A stretch of DNA of 58,828 nt, from the NCBI GenBank assembly GCA_900545445.1, contig UQZH01000010.1, forward strand, positions 1 through 58,828, read 5' to 3'. This DNA is from an uncultured Collinsella sp. Its GTDB lineage: Bacteria > Actinomycetota > Coriobacteriia > Coriobacteriales > Coriobacteriaceae. The notes below the pieces were generated by a model. That model saw only the letters and a program-made list of their open reading frames with translations. It was not told where the DNA came from and searched no databases. Positions within the stretch are counted from its first letter, which is position 1. Every line of letters begins with the position of its first letter. A program made the position numbers and the translations under genes. Below, piece by piece: positions 14,656-21,482 of the stretch.

Positions 14656-16041
14656 ATGACGGATCAGGAAGCGCCCGAGCGCGTGCACGTGACGGCCGAC
14701 GATATCGAGGCTGCCAACGACCTTATCGACTTTATCGAGGCATGCCCCAGCATGTTCCATACGGCGGCGACCATTATGGCCGAGCTCGACGAGGCGGGCT
14801 TTACCTACCTGCCCGAGAACGCGGCGTGGGACATCGAGCCGGGCGGGCGTTATTACACGCAGCGCAACACCTCGAGCGTTGTTGCCTTTAAGGTGGGCGA
14901 GGACCTGGCCGCGACGTGGGGCGAGGACGGCGTTGCCGGCGACTACCATTTTCAGCTGACGGCGTCGCACAGCGATTCTCCGACGTTTAAGGTCAAGGCC
15001 GTGCCCGAACTCGACGGCGCGGGCGAGACACTGCGCCTGAACACCGAGGCCTACGGCGGCATGATCGACTACACCTGGTTCGATCGCCCGCTGGCACTCG
15101 CGGGCCGCGTGTTGGTGCGCGAGGGCGACCGTATTGAGAGCCGTCTGCTCGCTACCGAGCGCGAGGTCGCTATTATCCCGAGCCTTGCCATCCACATGAA
15201 CCGCGGCGTTAACGAGGGCTTTGCGCCCAACCGCGCCGTTGACCTCTGCCCGCTCATCAGCGCCGGTGATCTTAAGCAGGGTGACTTTGATGCCCTGATT
15301 GCCGATGAGCTGGACGTCGAGCCCGAGCAGATTCTGGGCCGCGATCTGTTCCTGGTCAATCGTCAGGATGCGCGCATTTGGGGCTGGGCCGATGAGTTTA
15401 TCTCGACGCCCAAGCTCGACGACCTGGCCTGCGCCTACACCTCGCTGCAGGCATTTTTGGGCGCTGAGAACGCGCACGACGTCTCGGTCTTCTGCTGCTT
15501 CGATAACGAGGAGGTTGGCTCCGAGACCAAGCAGGGTGCCATGTCGACGTTCTTGGCCGACGCGCTGCGCCGCATTAACGGCTCGCTGGGCTTCGATGAC
15601 GAGTCGTATCATCGCGCGCTTGCCGCCTCGATGCTCGTGAGCTGCGACAACGCGCATGCCGTGCACCCCAACCACGCCGAGAAGTGCGATGCTCGCAATC
15701 AGGTTGTGCTCAACGGCGGCATCGTCATCAAGGAAGCCGCCAACCAGCACTACTGCACCGATGCCTTTAGCCGCGCGGTGTTCCAGGCCATCTGCGATGA
15801 CGCCGACGTACCCACACAGGCCTTCGCCAACAAGAGCGATATGGCCGGCGGCTCCACACTCGGCAACCTGTCCAATATGCAGGCGAGCATGCATGCCGTG
15901 GACGTGGGCCTGCCGCAGCTGGCCATGCACTCAAGCTACGAGACCGGCGGCGTACGCGACGTGATGTACGCCATCCGCGCCCTCACCGCCTTCTACGAGC
16001 GCGACCTCCATATCAACGGAGCCGAAAGCGCGGAGCTCTAA
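14656..16041 (+). CDS. apeB: M18-family aminopeptidase
   Basis: Cytoplasmic zinc exopeptidase, 461 residues, close to family length. Visible landmarks are TASHSDSPTFKVK with a metal-ligand His near residue 99, the internal PKLDDLACAYTSLQAF with metal-binding Asp, FDNEEVGSETKQGA with the Glu-Glu pair, and the C-terminal MAMHSSYETGG region containing the last metal His. The frame is open further upstream, but ATG 14656 has an AAAGGGGAG ribosome site and starts MTDQEAPERV. It diverges from the Ntn hydrolase gene. It likely recycles peptides ending in acidic or neutral residues; exact preference is not shown by sequence. Confidence 0.92.
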   Translation: MTDQEAPERVHVTADDIEAANDLIDFIEACPSMFHTAATIMAELDEAGFTYLPENAAWDIEPGGRYYTQRNTSSVVAFKVGEDLAATWGEDGVAGDYHFQLTASHSDSPTFKVKAVPELDGAGETLRLNTEAYGGMIDYTWFDRPLALAGRVLVREGDRIESRLLATEREVAIIPSLAIHMNRGVNEGFAPNRAVDLCPLISAGDLKQGDFDALIADELDVEPEQILGRDLFLVNRQDARIWGWADEFISTPKLDDLACAYTSLQAFLGAENAHDVSVFCCFDNEEVGSETKQGAMSTFLADALRRINGSLGFDDESYHRALAASMLVSCDNAHAVHPNHAEKCDARNQVVLNGGIVIKEAANQHYCTDAFSRAVFQAICDDADVPTQAFANKSDMAGGSTLGNLSNMQASMHAVDVGLPQLAMHSSYETGGVRDVMYAIRALTAFYERDLHINGAESAEL

Positions 16042-16090
16042 AACCTGCCAAAGAGGGATGTTGATTTCGGCAGGTTTTATCTGGGCGAAT
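16040..16090 (+). repeat. GGGACAG-loop dispersed hairpin repeat, divergent copy
   Basis: AAAACCTGCC (16040-16049) pairs with GGCAGGTTTT (16069-16078), followed by ATCTGGGCGAAT as in the other copies. The usual GGGACAGG core is altered to GGGATG. It overlaps the stop of the M18 peptidase gene and could serve as its terminator. Confidence 0.6.
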
Positions 16091-16126
16091 GCAAAGGGTG
16101 AAACCGAGCTAGATCTGTGATATGTG

Positions 16127-16160
16127 GCCGCCGAGGTGCAGTGTGCCTCGGCGGCTTTTT
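16127..16160 (+). terminator. Rho-independent terminator
   Basis: GCCGCCGAGG (16127-16136) and CCTCGGCGGC (16146-16155) form a perfect 10-bp stem followed by TTTTT. It separates the peptidase gene from the toxin-antitoxin operon. Confidence 0.85.
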
Positions 16161-16178
16161 GTGTACAGAGTACGGCTA

Positions 16179-16202
16179 ATGCTTATAAATGCTATACATG
16201 CT
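16179..16202 (+). promoter_or_regulatory. Three phased ATGCT repeats upstream of the toxin-antitoxin operon
   Basis: ATGCT occurs at 16179, 16189 and 16198, at 10- and 9-bp spacing, in an AT-rich region with TATAAA and TATACA hexamers. Ribbon-helix-helix antitoxins often bind short direct repeats on one face of the helix, so this is a candidate autoregulatory operator about 55 bp before the antitoxin start. Confidence 0.4.
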
Positions 16203-16255
16203 TTACGTATCTACCATAGAGTTTTATGATAGTTTTGAAGTATTAAGGAGGGGTC

Positions 16256-16636
16256 ATGACCACAACAGCCGCTCAGATCAACGTGCGTCTCGATGCCGAT
16301 CTTAAAAGGAGTGGGGACGCCGCTCTCTCCAGGGCCGGTATGACGCCGAGCCAAGCGGTGCGTGCGCTCTGGCAACTTGCGGCATCTCTGGCTGATCGGC
16401 CCGGCGCGCTCGAGGATATCCTGCTGCCCAGTCGTGCCCGGGCGGAACAGCGCGAGCGCGAAAAGGCCGCCAAACGTAAGCTCGAGCTCATGGATCAGGG
16501 GTCGAAGCTGTTCGCTGCCGCTTGCCGTGAGTCGGGAATCGATATGGTCAAGGCTCAGCCATCGGACGACGAAGAGCTCAAACGGAATGCCTATGCGGAT
16601 CGCTATGGCGAGGAGATGAGCTGGCTCTATGAGTGA
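16256..16636 (+). CDS. RelB/DinJ-type ribbon-helix-helix antitoxin
   Basis: A 126-residue protein. Its first 50 residues (AAQINVRLDADLKRSGDAAL, then SRAGMTPSQAVRALWQLAAS) are the RelB/DinJ RHH DNA-binding pattern. The C-terminal half is charged and probably unfolded until it binds the toxin. An AAGGAGG ribosome site lies just before ATG 16256. It overlaps the PIN-domain gene by 8 bases, so the two are translationally coupled. RelB antitoxins normally pair with RelE/YafQ ribonucleases; pairing with a PIN protein is less usual. The upstream ATGCT repeats are a plausible autorepression site. Confidence 0.85.
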   Translation: MTTTAAQINVRLDADLKRSGDAALSRAGMTPSQAVRALWQLAASLADRPGALEDILLPSRARAEQREREKAAKRKLELMDQGSKLFAAACRESGIDMVKAQPSDDEELKRNAYADRYGEEMSWLYE

Positions 16637-17120
16637 GACTCCAAAGCGCATCTTGGTTGACACCAACGTGTGGCTCGATTACTTCATTCCCTCACGACGT
16701 GGTCGTTCGGTGGCGATTGAGTTTTTACGCGATGCATGCACGGCACAGGTGGATTTGCTGTATGCGGCGACATCGTCCAAAGACCTGTTCTATTTGATTT
16801 CAAGCGAACATAAGGCATGGTATCGGCGCGAGCATGGCTCACTATCCCAAGATGCCGCCGTGGCGGCGACATCACTTGCATGGGATTGCCTCGACGTGTT
16901 GTCGCAGCTTGCCACGCCGGTACCCTGCGACCTGAGCGACATATGGACGGCGAGCAAGCAGCGTAATCTCCATAGCGATTATGAAGACGATTTAATCATC
17001 GCTGCGGTAATGCGCGCAAAGGCAGATCTCCTGGTCACCAACGATGCCAAACTCTGTTCACACGCACCCGTCGCAGCAATGAGCGTAGAAGACGCAAAGA
17101 ATTACTTAGCAACGCTCTAA
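16629..17120 (+). CDS. PIN-domain ribonuclease toxin (VapC-like)
   Basis: A 163-residue PIN-domain protein. The N-terminal strand ILVDTNVWLDYF holds the first acidic metal ligand (Asp11). The C-terminal SDYEDDLIIAAVMRAKADLL region with TNDAKL holds the others, the usual PIN layout for Mg-dependent RNA cleavage. The gene starts inside the antitoxin's last codons (8-base overlap), a standard toxin-antitoxin arrangement. PIN toxins such as VapC usually cut initiator tRNA or rRNA; the target here is unknown. It is slightly longer than typical VapC (about 130 residues) and resembles the PIN proteins that accompany RHH antitoxins in gut actinobacteria. Confidence 0.85.
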   Translation: MSETPKRILVDTNVWLDYFIPSRRGRSVAIEFLRDACTAQVDLLYAATSSKDLFYLISSEHKAWYRREHGSLSQDAAVAATSLAWDCLDVLSQLATPVPCDLSDIWTASKQRNLHSDYEDDLIIAAVMRAKADLLVTNDAKLCSHAPVAAMSVEDAKNYLATL

Positions 17121-17158
17121 CAATTTGAAGACCCCACAGGTTGAGCAAAAGCGAGAGC

Positions 17159-17345
17159 CTGCCGTTTGAGCCAAGGTGCCGTGAAATGAAAAGGCGCTGA
17201 CCTTCTGGTCGCGCCTTTGAAATTGAACGGCAGATTGGTCAAACGGCGGGCTCGCAGCGTCGACCGGTCCGCCGTTCGTTAGAACGGCGGAACCCATGGG
17301 GCTCGCAGCGTCGAGGGGTTCCGGCGTTTGGCAAAACGCCGGAAC
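17159..17345. repeat. Cluster of tandem hairpins with repeated GGCTCGCAGCGTCGA
   Basis: Between two convergent genes lie several stems: CTGCCGTT/AACGGCAG enclosing an AGGCGC/GCGCCT stem, CCGCCGTTC/GAACGGCGG, GGAACCC/GGGTTCC, and GTTCCGGCGTTT/AAACGCCGGAAC. The phrase GGCTCGCAGCGTCGA appears twice, 51 bp apart, in loops of successive hairpins. The last stem may be the bidirectional terminator for the PIN and dehydrogenase genes; the rest looks like a duplicated palindromic repeat. Confidence 0.6.
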
Positions 17346-17347
17346 AA

Positions 17348-18283
17348 TTAGTGTTCGATCCAGCGGCGCAGGGTCTCGCCGGCTTGCAGGTGACGCAGGT
17401 TCTCCGCGGCGATGTCGACCACGTTATTGAGCGTGGCGGCTAGGTGGAACCAGCCGGAGATGTGCGGCGTGATGAGCATGTTGGGCGCATCCCACAGGGG
17501 GCTTGTCGCAGGCAGCGGCTCGGGGTCGGTGACGTCGACCGCGGCACCGGCGAGATGCCCCGACTCAAGAGCGGCAACCAAGTCGTCGGCAACCACAAGA
17601 TCGCCGCGGCCGCCGTTGGCAAAGAAGGCGCCCGGCTTCATCGCGGCGAAGAACTCGGCGTTCGCCAGACCGCGGGTCTCGGGCGTGCTGGGCATAAAGG
17701 ATGCGACGACGTCTGCCTCGGCCAGGCGCTCAGGTAGGGCGTCCATGCCGTCCATGTCCTCAAACACAATGGGGTAGACGAGTGGATGGCGCTTGATGCC
17801 GCGGACGTGCGCGCCCATGTTGCGGCAGAGCGTGGCAAAGTGGCCGCCGATATCGCCCGCGCCCAGCACCAGCACATTGGTGTTTTTGAGCGAGGTAACC
17901 GGCCCCAAATCCTCCCAGTGATGCTCGCGCTGCAAGTCGTGATAGCCAGGCAGGCGCTTCATCAAAGACAGCACCATGGCAAACATATGCTCGCTCACGG
18001 CCTGACCGTAGGCGCCGATTGAGCAAGACAGCTTGGCTTCAGCCGGCACGGTGCCGGCGGCGAGGTAGTCGTCATAGCCGGCGGTCTGCAATTGCAACAG
18101 CTGGAGATGCTCGCATGCCGTGAGCATGTCAGGGTCGATGTTGCCCAGGATCACGTCGGCATCGGCGACCTGCTCACGTGTGGCGGCGTCGGCGCTCGTG
18201 TAGATAAAGTCCTCGCCCGGAGCGCTCGACTCAAGAATTGCGCGATGGCGGTCGTTGACGGGCAGCAAAACCAGGATGTTCAC
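17348..18283 (-). CDS. D-isomer-specific 2-hydroxyacid dehydrogenase
   Basis: NAD(P)-dependent oxidoreductase that interconverts a 2-hydroxy acid and a 2-keto acid. The 311-residue protein has the Rossmann loop VLGAGDIGGHFA and the catalytic trio of the family: Arg in NGGRGDLV, Glu in DPEPLP, and His in ITPHISGW. The N-terminal substrate half is short, as in the glyoxylate/hydroxypyruvate reductase-like subgroup rather than SerA, and there is no ACT domain. The start is GTG at 18283 with GGAGAGGA upstream. The exact substrate is not predictable. It stands alone, convergent with the toxin-antitoxin operon. Confidence 0.9.
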   Translation of the reverse strand: MNILVLLPVNDRHRAILESSAPGEDFIYTSADAATREQVADADVILGNIDPDMLTACEHLQLLQLQTAGYDDYLAAGTVPAEAKLSCSIGAYGQAVSEHMFAMVLSLMKRLPGYHDLQREHHWEDLGPVTSLKNTNVLVLGAGDIGGHFATLCRNMGAHVRGIKRHPLVYPIVFEDMDGMDALPERLAEADVVASFMPSTPETRGLANAEFFAAMKPGAFFANGGRGDLVVADDLVAALESGHLAGAAVDVTDPEPLPATSPLWDAPNMLITPHISGWFHLAATLNNVVDIAAENLRHLQAGETLRRWIEH

Positions 18284-18306
18284 AAACAGTCCTCTCCGTC
18301 CAACCT

Positions 18307-18356
18307 GTCAAAAGGGGACAGGTTTATTTTTGGCAGGTTTTATCAGGCAAAACGTT
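18307..18356 (+). repeat. GGGACAG-loop dispersed hairpin repeat
   Basis: CTGTCAAAAGGGGACAGG is followed by TTTATTTTTGGCAGGTTTTA and a trailing AAAACGTT, matching the copies at 28292 and 56244. It lies between the methionine aminopeptidase gene and the dehydrogenase gene. Confidence 0.8.
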
Positions 18357-18363
18357 CAAATAA

Positions 18364-18405
18364 AACGCCGGACGCAAGACGAGCGTGCCCGTCAGCATCC
18401 GGCGC
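18364..18405 (-). terminator. Terminator of the methionine aminopeptidase gene
   Basis: On the minus strand GCGCCGGA and TCCGGCGTTTTATTT form a stem with a T-rich tail directly after the map stop codon. Confidence 0.6.
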
Positions 18406-18413
18406 CTCCGCGG

Positions 18414-19301
18414 CTACCAGCTCAGCAGCTCGTAGCCGTCCTCGGTTACCACGAGCTGTACCTCGCATTGGGCCGAATCGCTGCCGTCCTTGGTGCGTAC
18501 GCACCAGCCGTCACCCTTGCTAATCTTGATGTCGGGCGCTCCGGCATTGACCATGGGCTCGATGGTAAAGACCATGCCCGGGGCCATGATGGTGTCCACA
18601 TCGGGTGCCTCGGTGGTAAAGCCCACAAACGGGTCCTCGTGGAACTCCTTGCCAATGCCGTGTCCGCCGTACTCGCGCACCACGCTAAAGCCGGCGTCCT
18701 CGACTGTCTTTTGCACGGCCTCGGCCATAACGGACAGCGGCAGCCATGGCTTGACGGCCGCCAGACCCGCCTCCACGCTGGCGCGGGTGACCTCGACCAG
18801 GCGCTGGCGCTCGGCAGAGACCTTGCCGATGCAGAACATGCGGCTTGAGTCGCTAAAGTAGCCGTCTAGGATCGTGGAACAGTCCACGTTGATGATGTCG
18901 CCCTCGTGCAGCACATCCGTATCGCAGGGGATACCGTGACAGACCACATCGTTGATCGAGGTGCACACGCTCTTGGGGTAGCCCTCGTAGTTGAGGTCAG
19001 CTGGCGTACCACCGTGCTCGACGGTGTAGTCGTAGATCATCTGGTCGATCTGGTTAGTGGTCATGCCCGCGGCGATGTGCTCGCCTACGTAGTCGAGTAC
19101 GCCTACGTTGATGGCGGCCGAGCGTTTGATGCCCTCGATATCGGCGGGCGTCTTGTAGAGCGTGCGGGGCAGGACCTCCCAACCCTCTTCCCACAGGCGC
19201 TCGAGGCGCTCGTCGAAGGCGCTATGGCATTTCTTATATTTTTTGCCGCTGCCGCACCAGCAAGCATCGTTGCGGCCGGGTACGGGTCCGTTGTCAAACA
19301 T
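18414..19301 (-). CDS. map: Methionine aminopeptidase, type I, with N-terminal SEC-C motif
   Basis: Removes the initiator methionine from new proteins. The 295-residue protein starts with a SEC-C zinc motif (RNDACWCGSGKKYKKCH, residues 10-26), known from SecA and from one class of bacterial methionine aminopeptidases. The catalytic domain shows the metal ligands in INVDCSTILDGYFSDSSRMF, in GGHGIGKEFHEDP, in the FTIEPM region and in the final Glu. An AAAGGAAG ribosome site precedes the ATG. The SEC-C motif probably helps docking at the ribosome; that is family knowledge. It is monocistronic with its own terminator. Confidence 0.95.
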   Translation of the reverse strand: MFDNGPVPGRNDACWCGSGKKYKKCHSAFDERLERLWEEGWEVLPRTLYKTPADIEGIKRSAAINVGVLDYVGEHIAAGMTTNQIDQMIYDYTVEHGGTPADLNYEGYPKSVCTSINDVVCHGIPCDTDVLHEGDIINVDCSTILDGYFSDSSRMFCIGKVSAERQRLVEVTRASVEAGLAAVKPWLPLSVMAEAVQKTVEDAGFSVVREYGGHGIGKEFHEDPFVGFTTEAPDVDTIMAPGMVFTIEPMVNAGAPDIKISKGDGWCVRTKDGSDSAQCEVQLVVTEDGYELLSW

Positions 19302-19353
19302 GGCTAACTTCCTTTCATTCGCAGCTAGTATAGCCCACCCACGCGTTCATAAA

Positions 19354-19420
19354 AGTTGCGGTGATATAGTTCCGATTTAAGCGGTTTAACAGCATAAATA
19401 GGAACTATATCACCGCAACT
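19354..19420. repeat. 20-bp perfect palindrome, GTTGCGGTG family
   Basis: Arms AGTTGCGGTGATATAGTTCC (19354-19373) and the exact complement (19401-19420). The outer bases match palindromes at 9727 and 10949; position 9 onward varies with compensating changes in the other arm. Confidence 0.8.
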
Positions 19421-19461
19421 GATGGAGCGGGATGGCTGACACTAGCTGCTGCGTGGTTTTG

Positions 19462-20238
19462 CTAGTAGCTCACCTGGCAGGGGATGCCGAGGGCGCGCAC
19501 GCGTGCGGCGATCGTGTCGAGTGCCTCGGGCGCTGCTTTGGCAAGGCCGGCGACCGGTGTCTCGCGCGCCACCGTGTAGATGGTCGTCTCCTGCGGGCGA
19601 ATGCGCTCGAGCGCCGCGAGCCAAGGGCCGACGTACTCCTCGCCGGTGTTATCGAGAGACTTGCCCCGGTACTCGCCGCTCAAAAACATCGTTTGGATAA
19701 TAACGTGACCGTCAAAGCTCGCGAACGTTTCGATCTGGTGCTCTACATCGTAGGGGCCAACGGGCTGGTCGAGCAGCTGGATAAATGCCGGGTCGACCGT
19801 ATCGAGCTTGAGGATGTTGTCGTCGACCATCATGAGCGCATCGTGCACCTGGGGACGGTCGGCGCGCGTGCCGTTGGAAAGCACGGCAATCTTGGTGTTT
19901 GGGGCCAGCTGGTCGCGAAGTGCGACGGCACCGGTGATGGCCTGCGGAAACTCCGGTGCGGCGGTGGGCTCGCCATTGCCGGCAAACGTGATTACATCGG
20001 GCAGCTCACCCTCGATTGCCATCCCGTGCAGCTTGGCCTCGAGTGCATCGAGCACCACGCCGGCCGTGTTATACGGCTCGTGGCAGGGGCGCTCAGCGTT
20101 GAGGCCGTTCTCGCAGTAGATGCAGTCGAACGTGCAGATTTTGCCGCTCGCCGGCATCATGTTGACACCGAGCGAAAGGCCCAGGCGACGGCTGCGGACG
20201 GGCCCAAAGATGGGGCTGGCATTTAAAAACGTAGACAT
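19462..20238 (-). CDS. Radical SAM protein, TYW1-like group
   Basis: A 258-residue radical SAM enzyme with the 4Fe-4S cysteines in CTFDCIYC (Cys35, 39 and 42). The preceding FGPVRSRRLGLSLGVNMMP is the hallmark of the COG0731 group related to the tRNA wyosine enzyme TYW1. A GNGEP motif (SAM binding) follows near residue 107. Bacteria lack wyosine, so the role of bacterial members is unclear. The start at 20238 is chosen because AAGGAG lies 9 bases upstream; an earlier ATG at 20244 would sit too close to that site, and longer frames add no family sequence. It is divergent from the alpha/beta hydrolase gene. Confidence 0.85.
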   Translation of the reverse strand: MSTFLNASPIFGPVRSRRLGLSLGVNMMPASGKICTFDCIYCENGLNAERPCHEPYNTAGVVLDALEAKLHGMAIEGELPDVITFAGNGEPTAAPEFPQAITGAVALRDQLAPNTKIAVLSNGTRADRPQVHDALMMVDDNILKLDTVDPAFIQLLDQPVGPYDVEHQIETFASFDGHVIIQTMFLSGEYRGKSLDNTGEEYVGPWLAALERIRPQETTIYTVARETPVAGLAKAAPEALDTIAARVRALGIPCQVSY

Positions 20239-20473
20239 AGGCATATGCTCCTTGGGACAGTTGAGCTTAAGCATAGCATCGGCCTTCATGTGGGTTGCGG
20301 GTTTGGGCGCTGTTGTTTAGGCAGAAACCTTGCAATCGGGCGAGTTTTCGAAACCCTGTCATGAAAGGGTGCGAGCTGGGTACAGTAAACGCATTCATGT
20401 ACACACAAAATGACGCCATCTGACCAAGCCGCACCCCGGCACGGCCTGGTGGTGTTGACGATGGGAACACAGT

Positions 20474-21271
20474 ATGGATTTTACGGTCGAGAATGCGGGC
20501 ACTACGATCGCCTGCCGCGAGTATGCCGGCCCGGTTGTATCGTCCGATGCACCCGCCTTGGTTTGCGTGCACGGTGCCTGCGTCGACGGCGTCTTTTTTG
20601 ACGCCATCGCCCGCGAGCTCGCCTGTGACTATCGCGTCATTACCTACGACCGGCGCGGTTGCGGCGAGAGCGGCGACGCTGCAGACGGACGCTACGACCT
20701 CGCCGTCCAGGCCGCGGACCTGCAGGCCGTTATCGAGCATATTGGCACTCCGGCAAACGTGCTCGCGCACAGTGCCGGTACGTTGGTGGCCCTGGAGCTT
20801 CTCCGTGCAAACCCCGCCATAATCTCGCGTGCGATTCTGCATGAACCCGCCGTGACGGATGAGGGTGCCGGTCTGGGCGCGGCCCCGGTTTTGCTCGAGA
20901 TGATCGCCGCGGGAAAGGTCTCCAGGGCATTACGGGCCTTCCTGGGCGCCATCGGCGATTCGGACCCTGAGGCCCCCAAGTTAACCGAGGCAGAAGCCAA
21001 GCATGCCCTGCGCAACGGCCGCAGCTTCATGGCAAACGAATACGGGATTACTATGACCTGCGTTCCCGATTGGGATAGCGTTCGTGCGTCGAAAACGGTG
21101 GCCGCCGTGCTCCTGGGCGAGCTCTCGATTGGCACGCCTCGCGAGGCGGGCACAAGGGTGGCGGCTGAGCTTTTGGACTGTCCACTCGTAATGGTTCCCG
21201 GCGCGCACAACGGCCTGCGCGATCGCCCGGGAGCGGCTGCCCAGACTGTCCTTGGCATCCTGGGGCTCTAA
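20474..21271 (+). CDS. Alpha/beta hydrolase
   Basis: A 265-residue alpha/beta-fold hydrolase. An oxyanion-hole motif CVHGACVDG lies near residues 31-39, the DRRGCGESG turn is near 59-67, the nucleophile is Ser100 in LAHSAGT, and the likely catalytic His is in PGAHNGLRD near 247. The nucleophile elbow is H-S-A-G rather than the common G-x-S-x-G, with Ala/His at the first glycine, seen in some members. No signal peptide is present, so it is cytoplasmic. Similar proteins hydrolyse esters, lactones or act as peroxidases; substrate is unknown. Confidence 0.85.
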   Translation: MDFTVENAGTTIACREYAGPVVSSDAPALVCVHGACVDGVFFDAIARELACDYRVITYDRRGCGESGDAADGRYDLAVQAADLQAVIEHIGTPANVLAHSAGTLVALELLRANPAIISRAILHEPAVTDEGAGLGAAPVLLEMIAAGKVSRALRAFLGAIGDSDPEAPKLTEAEAKHALRNGRSFMANEYGITMTCVPDWDSVRASKTVAAVLLGELSIGTPREAGTRVAAELLDCPLVMVPGAHNGLRDRPGAAAQTVLGILGL

Positions 21272-21482
21272 CACCCGCAATAGCCAAAGCAGACTTCACC
21301 CGCAAACGTTTCGGCCTTGTTAGCAAATATGCTTAAAACCTCACGTCTGCGGCTTCAATCGCGCCGTCTGCCAACTCATAAAAATGTAACAGCATTCACG
21401 TGCTTACCTGCATCGGCAAGGTGTTACCCTTGTAACATTTGGAACCCACCGCTACCATGCGAAGCTATCGAAAGGGCCCCAT

